A stretch of 64,000 bases of DNA from Neopestalotiopsis rosae (Eukaryota; Ascomycota; Sordariomycetes; Amphisphaeriales; Sporocadaceae). Positions 10,310 through 20,158 of the stretch are shown here, piece by piece. The translations under genes and the position numbers were made by a program. Location of the stretch: contig JALGAS010000006.1 in NCBI GenBank assembly GCA_023078685.1, forward strand, positions 1,984,001 to 2,048,000, given 5' to 3'. The notes under the pieces are model-generated. The model did not search any database, was not told the origin of the DNA, and saw nothing but the letters and a program-made list of their open reading frames with translations. Every line of letters begins with the position of its first letter. Positions within the stretch are counted from its first letter, which is position 1.

Positions 10310-11146
10310 CTAGGCAGCGGGAGCAGCAGCGGGAGCAGCAGCGGGAGCAGCAGCCTTCTCCTCGGCCTTGGAAGCCTCAGTCTCGGCAGGTGCAGCAGCA
10401 GCAGCTGGAGCAGCCGGAGCAGCGGGTTCGGCAGGGGCGGCAGGAGTAGCGGCAGGCTCAGCCGGGGTAGCGGCGGGAGCAGCAGTGGGAGCAGCAGCTG
10501 GACGAATAATCAGTCAAGGCACAAACAGACAACTTGGAATGGAACGTACGCTCTGCTGCCTTGGCTTCGGTGGCGGCGGCAGCAGGGGCAGCAGGCTCAG
10601 CAGCAGGGGCCGCGGGCTCAGCAGCAGGAGCAGCAGCAGGAGCGGCTGGATCTCATGTTAGCACCATTTCTTTTACCCCGGTCGACAGTATCATCTTACG
10701 AGCAGCAGGAGTTTCTTCCTTGGCTGCCTCAGCCTTGGGTGCCTCGGTAGCAGCAGGAGTAGCGTCGACCTTGGGGGCTTCGGCAGCGGGAGCAGCAGCG
10801 GCTTCAGCAGCAGGTGCTGCTGCTGCGGCAGTGGTCGTGTCTGCAGGCTTGGTCTCGGTAGGCTTGGCCTCGGCGGGCTTATCGGCAGTCTTTGCTGGCT
10901 TTCCCTTCTTTGAGAAGGCGGCCTTCAGCTTGGCCTTGAGGTTGTTGAGTGCGTCCAATGCTGTGGAAAAAGTCGCGATTAGCTTTCTCGGCAGGCAATT
11001 GAGAAGTTGGATCTTGGCACGTTCTCGAAGAGAAATACGGCAAACGTCCACGAGAAAACACAAGAGACACAAGCATGTCGTCGCGTAGAATCGCGGAGCT
11101 GTTGACTGGTGGGAAACACAAGTGTGTACTTACGAACTCCAGGCAT
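10310..11146 (-). CDS. Ala/Pro/Glu-rich low-complexity protein, four exons
   Basis: Four exons splice cleanly: 11146-11134 (13 nt: ATG CCT GGA GTT C), 10960-10700, 10645-10550 and 10497-10310, giving 185 aa. All introns are phase 1 with good donors (GTAAGT, GTAAGA, GTACGT) and CAG acceptors; the 54-nt second intron has a GCTAAC branch point. The start reads MPGVPLDALNNLKAKLKAAF, a short amphipathic basic helix, followed by a Lys/Pro/Thr linker and then about 130 residues of AAP, PAAEP and PAAPAA repeats. Such a chain should be soluble, disordered and acidic-neutral. I do not recognise a family. Because the exons are low-complexity and the first is only 13 nt, gene predictors may miss or truncate this gene. 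Splicing is supported by consistent phase, not by homology. Confidence 0.75.
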
Positions 11147-13008
11147 CGTGTCGGTGATGGTGTTATGTAAGGGGTATGGTTGAGAATCGGCTACAGAAGA
11201 GGCTTGTTACGGCTTGACACGAGCGAAGTTTGTCGACACTACAAAATTGAGATGCAAAAGAGAAGATTTTGAGGTTATCGGAGTGAGGTTGTCGGACCTT
11301 GAAATAATCTCGAGCTCGACGCCCTGGGGGTCATGGGTTGGAAATTGGACGAAACGACAAATGATAGTCGGCACTAACGACCGCTGTGGCACGGACCAAC
11401 CAACCCACCAGCAACTTGCAAGGCCTCCAGGACAGATTTCCCTGCTATTTGGTCTTGGAAGCTCAGTGATTGGATGTCTATCCAAGTTTGCAAGCAATTG
11501 GCGACAGTGACCCTGTACAAGTGCCTACAGCCAAGGAGTGTTTTCTATCAACGCTGAAAACAGCACTCACTGGTTATTGTCAAACCTTAGTGGAAGAGGA
11601 ACCATAAACCCCGACCAGAAGTCTGGCGGTTGGATGTGCATATGGAAATGATCAGCTCCAGACGAACTGCAAGTGAGGTGGCCAGATATCAGTGCCCCCT
11701 GTCGTGTCCTGATTTCGGCAGCTCCCTACGATACCATTTCGGGAATTCCACAAATAGGGACTCTATCGACAGAGACACACACCAGAGCACACGCTATGGA
11801 GATGACAGCACGGTAGGCATTATTGCTAGCGCCGATCCATGATAAAGCTAGCCAGCGCAAAACCCCAGTTTCTATCATTTACACTTTGAGTTGGACGTTG
11901 GTTTAGTTTGATGTTGATGGAGGTTGGTTTGTGGGGACGGGACAAAACCCGTCACACGCTCATCAAACATGTCCGAAGTCAAACTTCCCTATCTCGTGGG
12001 CGTTTATATGCGGCTGAAATACCCCTATTGGTACAACCTAATCTCGCGTCTTGCGCGATCAAGCGTTCGAGCAAGGCCCACAGTTCGTTCAAAGCGCGAG
12101 TCGAAGTGATTGAAGAATGTCTTTATTGCCCGCTCAGTTCTGTTTTCATACCAGACTGGCGAGGGCTGTAATAGAACTCTCGATCGAGAGTGTTTTACCG
12201 ACGAAATGAGCCTTTGTCAAACTTATATACCCCTGGAAGCATTGAAGACTTGACCTGCAATTGGGGGTCCCAGCCTTTTAGAACATTGAATGCTGGCTTG
12301 CAGGCCATCATCTAGGTTAGCAATGTGCCTTCTAGAACAACGGCGGCATTTTTTCACAGATGTCCTGGATTGCCCTGTAGCGGTTCTATGTGAATCACAC
12401 TGGATCAGTGGCGGTTGTTCAGCGTTCAATCTTTGGCATTTATTATACGATTCAGGCTCCGGCAAGCGGTGGAGCGATGACTCGAAATGCTCGGTGCACT
12501 GGCACCGTGACCTAGACAGTATTCCGTAATAATCGACCGTCACCCGCCGCCGCCCAATTGGCGTCACCTACCAGCCCGCGTGCGCCATCCCCACCGAGGT
12601 CGGACTCCCGTGAATTCTACTCGGTCAGCTGCGCTCCGAAGCTGAAGGATAACCGTTGTGGGCTGCCGATGCTAGGAAAAGACTTTCCTCTTCTTTTGCC
12701 TTGCCAGCCAATCCTGTAGGTTAATTGCAAAGAAGGCCAAGAATCGTCACCGTCACTTTTTGGGCGAGAACGACACCGCCCGACCCGCTTCCCCATAAAA
12801 CGCCAGTGGAATCCGTCACTCGTTCGTGAGGTACTACTACGTAGGTACCTGGGAGGCAGATTCTAGGGCATTCCTAAGCGTCATCCTTCAATCAAGGCAG
12901 TGAACGCATTACATTGGATCTCTCAAGAACTCTTCTTCATCACCCTCGATTCTTTTTTGCATTTATTACGATAATTACACAACTTCACCACCCACAAAAT
13001 CACTCACA
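11147..13008. promoter_or_regulatory. Divergent intergenic region, Ala/Pro-rich gene / histidine phosphatase gene
   Basis: About 1.9 kb between two divergent starts. TATA-like strings occur at about 12006 and 12223 on the plus strand, and a TAGGTACCT element at 12842-12850 lies in the proximal promoter of the plus gene, followed by a C/T- and CA-rich leader ending CACTCACA before the ATG at 13009. Small ORFs here have weak starts and no protein-like features. Confidence 0.45.
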
Positions 13009-13857
13009 ATGGCCCCCGTTGTACATCTCGTGCGTCACGCACAAGGCTACCACAATCTGAACCACGAGAACGAGAAGCTCCCCGATCCCGATCTGACAGA
13101 GCTTGGTCTGCAACAGTGCCGCAACTTGAGAGATGCATTTGAGCACCATGATAAGGTCACTCACCTGGTTGCATCACCTCTCAGACGCACATTGTACACG
13201 TGTCTAAACTCCTTCGAGCCTGTTGTTCAGCGCGGTAAGGTGGTGATTGCCTTGCCAGATGCCCAGGAGTTGTCGCTTAATCCTTGCGATCATGGCTCAG
13301 AGGTTGCCAAGATCAAGGCCGAGTTTGGCGACAAGGTTGACTTTTCGGAATGCTTCGAGGGATGGAATGACAAGTCTCCTTCGTCCCGCTACTACCCATC
13401 TCCTCCCAAGTTGGATGCCCGAGCCAAAGATGCCAGACGCTATCTCAGAGAACTCGCCAAGAAGCACGGCGACGATGCACAGATTGTCCTGGTTACGCAT
13501 GGTGGATTTGTGCACTTTCTCACAGGTGACTGGGAGGGAATTCCCAGGGGTGGAGGTATGTTGTTCCCTAGGATGCAGCGCATCGAGATTCCGTGTCATT
13601 GCTAACGTCAACTTGTAGCAACTGGCTGGGCAAACACCGAGTGCCGTTCCTATGAATTCAAGGACCCCAGCTTCGAGGATCCTGAGGCGAAGCTCCAAGA
13701 GACAAAGACGAGCTGGCGTCGCCGTCGTGGCAGTGCTGTAGGATTAACCGAGACAGAGCACCGCCAGCTGCGACAGGTTGTTCAGAACATGGTGGAGGAA
13801 GAAAACCGCATTGATCTTGAAGCCCGCGAGAAGGCAACGAATGGAAAGGCAAACTAA
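13009..13857 (+). CDS. Histidine phosphatase superfamily (phosphoglycerate mutase-like) protein
   Basis: Two exons, 13009-13555 and 13619-13857; the 63-nt intron (GTATGT...GCTAAC...TGTAG) is phase 1 and gives 261 aa. The N-terminus VHLVRHAQGYHN holds the catalytic His10, here as RHA rather than the classic RHG. Other family marks are LTELGLQQC, ASPLRRTLYTC with the phosphate-binding Arg, and VTHGGFVHFL with the second catalytic His164. Fungal members of this subgroup (PMU1/YDR051C type) carry the same RHAQGYHN start and are putative phosphatases, not glycolytic mutases; substrate unknown. The C-terminus is charged and helical. The 5' leader is typical of an expressed gene. The fold call is firm; the exact role is not. 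Confidence 0.92.
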
Positions 13858-14763
13858 GCATTGATTTGGAGAAAAACAGAGACAGCAAAGTCGAAATTTG
13901 CATTTATAACTGACGCCGCCACGCAATACGTATTCTGATTTAAGGCTAGGCGGGAGGAGTTGCGGTACCAGACACGGATTGAGATAGGATAACGGTAGAT
14001 CGAGGAAAAGAGACTATACCCGATAGACGGTATAGAAGGTGTCCTGCATTTAACAATGAGCCGCGGGAAGACAATATAACTGTGGAATTTTGAAAACTGT
14101 TTTCACCCTGAAATTCTTTCGCTGCGCAGCTAACTTTTATGGTCACTTGCATGCAAACGAATAGTATTCCCCAAGTCAGTACTTCGTATTTACTCTTTCT
14201 GCGTTGCTTGTGTACCTGCCGGAGATTCTATGCAGTACATTTACCCTAGCGTCTATCAATTATAGTGGAAGTGCCTTGCCCAATCTACCTCAATGGCCCA
14301 AGACTTCGGCCCACGCTTGACTTCAGTTATAGGATGCTGAAATGAGACGCCATGCCCACGACGTCGCGATGTGCAAATTTAGCGACAAGGGACTGTATTA
14401 GTAGTAAATGTGTTTTGTGCAATCATCAGTGTCCATGGATATGCATACCTACCTAGGCACCTCAGGATAGGACCCACAGGGGTTGATCAGTACCCCATCC
14501 TTTAGCGTAATTGAGCCAGCATTTCTCGCGGATTTAGCGCTGTTGGCGAGTCTTGGTTCTGGCTCAGTGTTATTCATCTGACTGCATATTGTCGACTTTT
14601 GGTGATTGAGGCATCCATCCTATCGACTCGGTCAAATCAATTGCTCCAATCCGTCGTGACGAGAGTTTCTGGACCTTCCGAAGGTTGTCACATGGGACTC
14701 GGATTGCCTCGTGTCGGGAGAGAAAGGAAGTGAATACCCAGCTCGGGTTACTGGAGCGTCGTC
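13858..14763. promoter_or_regulatory. Intergenic region with pex11 promoter
   Basis: About 900 bp between the phosphatase-family gene and pex11, both plus. It contains a TACCTACCTAGG element at 14446-14457. No ORF here is convincing. Confidence 0.4.
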
Positions 14764-16219
14764 ATGTCATCGCACACGTTTGAGCAGTTCATTCGGTTCA
14801 CCACGGACTCTGGTGAGACACTTTTCTTTTCCCATATGCGCCTGTTTTGAGAATACCCTGCACGAAAGGATCCAAAAATGTATGGGTCAAACATACATGA
14901 AATCTCTCCGCTGCAGTCATTACACAGTTTTGACGGTTCGTGACGAAAGCACGGCGGGCCGCGTTCATGGTACAAGGGCAGAGCATACCAAGCAGCAATG
15001 AGCAAGATTTCATGTATGATGCTGAGGAAAAGGTACTGCAGGATTCCATGGAGTAAATCACTATTCGATGACAAAATCCTCCATGTCGCCAGTACCCGGC
15101 GCGGCGATATGTCGGAACTCAGGGAGGAATGAAATCATACCTCTGGGCATTGCATCCCCAGCTACACTTGGCGACGTCTTGAGCCAAGGGGGATAACGCT
15201 TTGCCACAAATATCTTCGAGTACTCTTTTTGCTAACTTTTATATGCAGTGGGCCTTGAAAGGATATTTCGATTGCTCCAATCCATAGCACAGATCCTTTC
15301 GTCCTACCCGGCCCTGCTGGGTATCTTCATAAGCCTGCTAGAGTTTAGTAGTGTTGTTCACACACCGCCGTCGTACGCAAAATCTCATGCCGTGCTCGTC
15401 GTCTTGCGCCAGCGTCTGGGCCTGGCGAGGCGCTTCTTCCGCCTGTTCCGGTTCTTGGACTCGTTCCACGCGGCACAAAAGCTGTACACCGGCATAGCCG
15501 CAGCCAGCGAAGGTGGTTCTTCATCCGAGAAGGAGGAGAAGAAGAAGAAGAAGCGGCCGTTTTGGGTCCACCTCGAAGCCTACCTAGACGTCTTTGGCCG
15601 GACCTTCAACGGCATGTACCTCTTGCTCGAGAGCAGCACCATTGTCGACGCGCTGCAGATCGACGGCCTGCGGGCCTGGAGCCCGGGCTGGGAGCGCACC
15701 GTCGCCGTCGAGGCGCAGCGCTTCTGGCTCTTCTCCCTTGTCTGCAGCGTGCTGTCGGGGGTGCTCAAGGCGCTCCAGGTGCTCGCGTACACGCCCGTGC
15801 CGCCCGCGGGGGACGTCACGCAGAGCGAAAAGACGTCCGCGGCGGCGGCGGCGGGCGATGCTGCTCAGACGGGCGAGAAGGAGAAGGAGAATCAGACGAG
15901 TGGGACGACTGCTGCTTCTGCGGCAGACTTTGACCCAGACGAGGAGTTTGACGTGAGAAAAGAACAAGAGCGTCTGAGGGGCCTGGTGCAGAAGACGAGA
16001 AAGAGGAGGAGGTTGTGGATGAGGGAGGTCAAGGCAAAGCTTCGTGGCCTCGGCCGGGCCGTCGCGGCCAACGCCCTCGACATCGTGCTGCCTGGCGTCT
16101 TTGTCGGCTGGATCGACGCTGACCCCGGCACGGTGGGAGTCGTCATGTTTATCACGACCGTGTTGACGGGGATGGATGTGTGGGAGAGGTGTGGCCGTGA
16201 GGTCAGCCAAGGCAAATGA
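14764..16219 (+). CDS. pex11: Peroxisomal membrane biogenesis protein Pex11 family (Pex11C-like)
   Basis: Pex11 proteins elongate and divide peroxisomes. Two exons: 14764-14812 (encoding MSSHTFEQFIRFTTDS plus one base) and 15249-16219. The junction gives TTDSVGLERIFRLLQ, matching the usual Pex11 N-terminus, so this short first exon is real even though the large ORF seems to start at a GTG. The total is 339 aa. The second exon shows the amphipathic first helix, RRFFRLFRFLDSF, LDVFGRTFNGMYLLLES, and the C-terminal hydrophobic helix (LDIVLPGVFVGWIDADPG...VVMFITTVLTG). A charged low-complexity insert (about residues 200-255) makes it longer than typical Pex11 (about 235 aa), as in filamentous-fungal Pex11C. 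The intron is 436 nt, very long for this genome; its 3' end has GCTAAC and ATGCAG. Confidence 0.9.
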
Positions 16220-16559
16220 TGGGTGTGATTCATCTGCGTCAAGATCTGTGTATTGGCAATCTCATGATGCTCAGTGGTCTGTTGGTATATATAGATGTGG
16301 TTTAGAGACATTTATAGAGTTCGGATAAATCAAACTAGATCTATGACAGTGGATCCGCCATAATACGACCCCTGGGACTTTCTTGTGCAGTCCTATAACT
16401 AAAGGAATGTCTTGTCGAGCAAAAGGTGCTGATGATTTAGCCCAAGATGGGACAAAGTATGACTGGCAACATGACCAGCATGATGCTAACAGGTAGATGA
16501 TCTTGACCAATTATGCTTTCCAGAGGCAAGATGAAAACCTCCCATGGAACATGATTTCT
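16220..16559. other. Convergent 3' intergenic region
   Basis: 340 bp between the converging pex11 and four-TM genes; AT-rich 3' UTR-type sequence with nothing else visible. Confidence 0.4.
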
Positions 16560-17417
16560 TCAAAGTCCACGCGGCACCTCCTCATCGTCTGGCAACTGGA
16601 TACCGGACTTTTCGTTGTCATCGAGGCTTAGCTTGAGAGAGACGGTGGCCCCGGTGTGGACACTCAAGATTCGAACAAGAAGGAGGATAAACATGAAGGC
16701 ACTGACACGGGAAATCGTAGGAAAAAGATTAGCTTGCTATTGTTCTGCTTTCTTTTCTCAAACTCGGAAAGCAAAGGAAACAAAGTTAAAAATGGAAACT
16801 TAAACTCACGCGACTATGTAATGGAGAATCTCAATGCCTTTAGCATTCTTGTAGAGTTCATATCGTGACCAGTACCGATCGCCGTTTACGCTGATCAGGG
16901 AAAAGGCGAGCAGGATGGCGATGAGGCTGATTTCGATAATAAAGGAAGCGACCCGAGTCAAGATGCGTCCCCGGCGGCTCGCGAGCGCCGAGCGATCCGA
17001 GATGAAGGTGTAGTCGTGACGCCGGGGGCCGCCCACAAGGTAGTAGGTCCTGTCGCCGAGCGTGACACCAAAGGTACAACTGTTGTAATTCTTGTTGTTG
17101 GTTTTGCTGCTACATGCTCTGACGACCAAGACCACGAGGTTGCCAATTAGGATAAAGAAGTCCCAGACGATGAGGAAGATGTCGGTGCCCCTGTAGGGCT
17201 CGGAGATCAATTGAGTGACAATGTTGGCAAAAGTGAAAATTACAATAAGACATCTCAAGATGGTGGTCAAGGAAAATGTCAGTTGACGAGACCGAGCATG
17301 GCTTGAATATTCCATTTCTGGGGGAGTGATGGAGGCAGGACGCGGGTCTACTCGATCGCCATTCGGATTCAGTGGACGAGCCTCGTCGATATCGATGGAT
17401 GAGTCTCTTGAATCCAT
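16560..17417 (-). CDS. Four-transmembrane hypothetical protein
   Basis: Two exons, 17417-16810 and 16701-16560, with a 108-nt intron (GTGAGT...GTCAG) in phase 2; the product is 249 aa. The intron is needed: without it the frame stops in the middle of the last membrane helix, and splicing restores a helix reading IVAAFMFILLLVRILSV. Four hydrophobic segments lie at about residues 46-72, 78-100, 150-177 and 195-217, after an acidic N-terminal tail (MDSRDSSIDIDEARPLNPNG) and before a short acidic C-terminal tail; both ends are therefore probably cytosolic. The four-helix layout resembles MARVEL-like or SUR7-like fungal membrane proteins, but no signature is clear, so I leave it unnamed. It is divergent from srp40 and convergent with pex11. 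Confidence 0.8.
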
Positions 17418-18466
17418 GGCTTGACTATCGATATAAGTGAACTTGTGCTTTTGGACTACCGGAATGAGATGGTCAAGTATTATTTCTTCAACTTCGAGAT
17501 TCCAATATGCATAGATGGCGGCAATGGATTAAATGGCATTTCTATAATCGCCCAAAGAAGCGGGGGTGTTTTGTCTCAACTACCCAACCGTACACAGCCT
17601 CAAAGGCGAGCGGGCACAACATGCAAGATATGTTGGTGCCTAGTGAGAGTGTTCTGATACCGTTGGATTGTTTTGACGAGCCACGCGAAGGATGCAGCAG
17701 CGCCAGACAAGCGGGTCTTGAACAGCACAGGCGGCAAGTCTGAGCCAACCCATAGTCTTAATACGAGTTTTCATTGCATGAGCGATCAGAACATTGAGAC
17801 TGCCAAGCAGTGGCTGTTTTTGTTTGCGTTATGTTCGCATTAGCATGGGGTCAATGCAAGTTCACAAGCCGTACGCTTGCAAAACAACTAACAGTTATGA
17901 TCATTCACAGAGCTACTTTCTCTCTTACCATGTATCATAGTGTATTATTACTATCAGACCGAGAAACTTGATCATTAGCTACATTGGCCTTGTGGAACTA
18001 GGTATGATAAACTAAACGATAAATCGTTATTGTTGTTATTCAAGCACGACAAGTGTTGGACTAAATGTGTGTCTGGCGTGACTATGTAATCTGAAGTGCG
18101 GTGGTGTCACAGTGGGATGTGTGACCGACTTCTCCATAAGTATTATGCGCAATGCACAATAGTAGCATAATCATCAGTGCTGTCATTGCACTACATTATG
18201 TACGAACGGAACAGCGCCGCGTGAATCAAGGTAAGGTTGGGGGTTAGTGGGGTGTTTTGGGGACCCCTGGATCTCAATTCTTGCGCTAAGCTTATTCACG
18301 TAAGCGGTGAGGGTGGTAACTGGCAAAAAAAGTTATGGGCGGTCGCAATCCACAATTTTTTTCCATTGAGGACGGCGCAACTGATGATTGCGATTCTTGC
18401 TTCCGTTTGTACTTGCGACTGAGGGTTGTTTAGCTTCATCCGGCTTGTCAAGGAGTTTCTTCTTCC
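17418..18466. promoter_or_regulatory. Divergent intergenic region, four-TM gene / srp40
   Basis: About 1 kb between divergent starts. It holds AT-rich stretches and no convincing ORF. The last 120 bp, before the first in-frame ATG of srp40, are the likely core promoter and leader. Confidence 0.4.
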
Positions 18467-19891
18467 ATGCCTGCAAACCCCCAATCGACACACGCCACAA
18501 CTACATCTGGACCTCCAGCGTGGCTCTTTTCCAATAACAGCAACAGCAACAGCACGACCGCTACCGCATCTGCTACCGACCCTTCTTCCGACATGGCCAA
18601 GACAAAGGTCTCCAAGAAGGAGACCCCGTCGACTGCCTCTGCTGGCGCCGCCCCTCCTGCCCAGCTGATGGATCTGGTTGAGGACTTCTTGTCCGTCTCG
18701 GGCTTTGCTGATGCCCACCGCGAGTTCAAGAAGCACCGAGCCGACAAGGGCTGGAAGTCGGTGGCCGACAAGAAGAAGAAGGACCAGAAGAAGGGCCACC
18801 ACTCGCTTGTGAGCGTCTTCCAGACCTGGGAAACCTTCCCCGATAAGGACGCCGCACCCGCTGTCTCCAAGAAGGAAATTCTCGAGGTTACCAAGGTTAG
18901 CAGCAGCAGCGAGAGCGACTCGAGCAGCGATAGTGATAGCAGCGACTCCGACTCGGACTCTGGCAAAGATGTCGACATGGCAGATGCCCCCGCCGTCGAG
19001 GATGACAGCGACTCTTCGTCGAGCTCCAGCTCCAGCTCCAGCTCTAGTGACAGCTCGGACAGCGACAGCGATAGCGACGATGAAGCTGCAAAGGCCCCTG
19101 CAAAGAAGTCGACTGCAGTCAACAAGCTGAAGCGCAAGGCCAAGTCTGACAGCGAGAGCTCTTCCTCGTCTTCCGAGTCTGACCCTGACTCCAGCTCAGA
19201 CTCCGAGGACGAGAAGCCAAAGGTCAAGAAGGTCAAGACCGCCAAGAGTGACTCTTCATCTTCCTCATCCGACTCGTCTGATTCTTCCGACTCCTCCGAC
19301 TCTGATTCATCTGACGATGAGGCTTCCAAGGTCAAGAAGGGAGCCGCCGCGGACAGCTCCGACTCGTCTGAATCTTCCTCCGATTCCGACTCGTCCTCTT
19401 CTGATTCTGATTCGGACTCTGAGTCGGAAGCCGAGGTCGCCGCCAAGGTCCCTCTGCCAGAGTCTGACAGCGATTCTTCATCCAGCAGCGACTCGGACTC
19501 TGATGCCGAGGACGTGAAGAAGGAGATCAAAAAGGAGTCTGCTGCCAACGGCACGGGCTCTGATACTTCCGCCACAATGGGCAAGGCCTCTCCCGAGTTC
19601 GCCCCTCTGCCTCCGGACCCGACTACATTCAAGCAAAACAACAGAGGAAAGAATGGCAACAAGAAAGCACAGAATGAACCATTCTCTCGCATCAAGAAAG
19701 ACGTCTTCGTTCGCAATGAGCTGTCCTCCAATGCTTACATTGAGGATGGCTATGGCCAGAAGGCCCACGAGGACCTGATCGTCACTCGTGGCAAGGGTTT
19801 CACCAAGGAGAAGAACAAGAAGAAGCGTGGTGCCTACAGAGGCGGTCCGCTCGACATCAACAGGAGCCAAAGTTTCAAGTTCGATGACTAG
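18467..19891 (+). CDS. srp40: Nucleolar phosphoprotein Srp40/Nopp140 homologue
   Basis: Single exon, 474 aa from the first ATG. A LisH motif lies at about residues 66-97 (LMDLVEDFLSVSGFADAHREF). Residues about 145-365 are long CK2-type acidic serine runs (SSSSDSSDSDSDSDDE) broken by basic Lys/Pro/Ala linkers, the Nopp140 alternation. The C-terminus is the conserved SRP40_C domain (FSRIKKDVFV...NAYIEDGYGQKAHEDL...GKGFTKEKNKKKRGAYRGG...SFKFDD). The protein chaperones snoRNPs in the nucleolus. The ATG at 18593 (MAKTKVSKKE) may be the true start, since the preceding 42 residues are Asn/Ser/Thr low complexity and read like a translated leader. The TAG stop sits at the normal family end, yet the frame continues open for 88 codons. 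The long antisense ORF is a shadow of the Ser/Asp codons. Confidence 0.93.
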   Translation: MPANPQSTHATTTSGPPAWLFSNNSNSNSTTATASATDPSSDMAKTKVSKKETPSTASAGAAPPAQLMDLVEDFLSVSGFADAHREFKKHRADKGWKSVADKKKKDQKKGHHSLVSVFQTWETFPDKDAAPAVSKKEILEVTKVSSSSESDSSSDSDSSDSDSDSGKDVDMADAPAVEDDSDSSSSSSSSSSSSDSSDSDSDSDDEAAKAPAKKSTAVNKLKRKAKSDSESSSSSSESDPDSSSDSEDEKPKVKKVKTAKSDSSSSSSDSSDSSDSSDSDSSDDEASKVKKGAAADSSDSSESSSDSDSSSSDSDSDSESEAEVAAKVPLPESDSDSSSSSDSDSDAEDVKKEIKKESAANGTGSDTSATMGKASPEFAPLPPDPTTFKQNNRGKNGNKKAQNEPFSRIKKDVFVRNELSSNAYIEDGYGQKAHEDLIVTRGKGFTKEKNKKKRGAYRGGPLDINRSQSFKFDD

Positions 19892-20158
19892 AGCCCGCCG
19901 GACAACACTGCTGTTGGCAATGCCCCGAAACAAGACACACCAAAGGATACTTCAGAGAAGGCTTTGACTCGAAAGGACTCTCAATCCAAGCTTGGTTCAC
20001 ATGAAAACTCTGCCAAGGATATCTTGAAATCCTTTCGCCGAACGTCATCTGGCTACAACCGAGACGAGGCCAAGGCGCAGAAGACGCAGATCACGCCTCA
20101 AAGCCAAAAGGCTTCAGGCGGAAAGGGCCCAAGCACCAAGCGTGTTCGCCGCGGATAG
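19892..20158 (+). other. Open in-frame extension after the srp40 TAG stop (88 codons)
   Basis: The srp40 frame reads on after TAG (19889-19891) for 88 sense codons to a second TAG at 20156-20158. The extension is hydrophilic, rich in Lys, Ser, Gln and Asp, with SFRRTSSGYNRDEAKAQK and a basic end KRVRRG, like a nuclear or nucleolar tail. It has no own ATG and no good splice signal that would remove the stop. It may be translated by readthrough or after A-to-I editing of TAG to TGG, or be a decayed former C-terminus. Confidence 0.35.

Noticed and set aside
15584..16210. 208-aa minus ORF opposite pex11
   Set aside because: GC-rich shadow of a well-supported plus-strand Pex11 exon.
18448..19731. 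427-aa minus-strand ORF opposite srp40
   Set aside because: It is the antisense of long Ser/Asp codon runs and has no ATG context or domain; srp40 on the plus strand has both conserved end domains.
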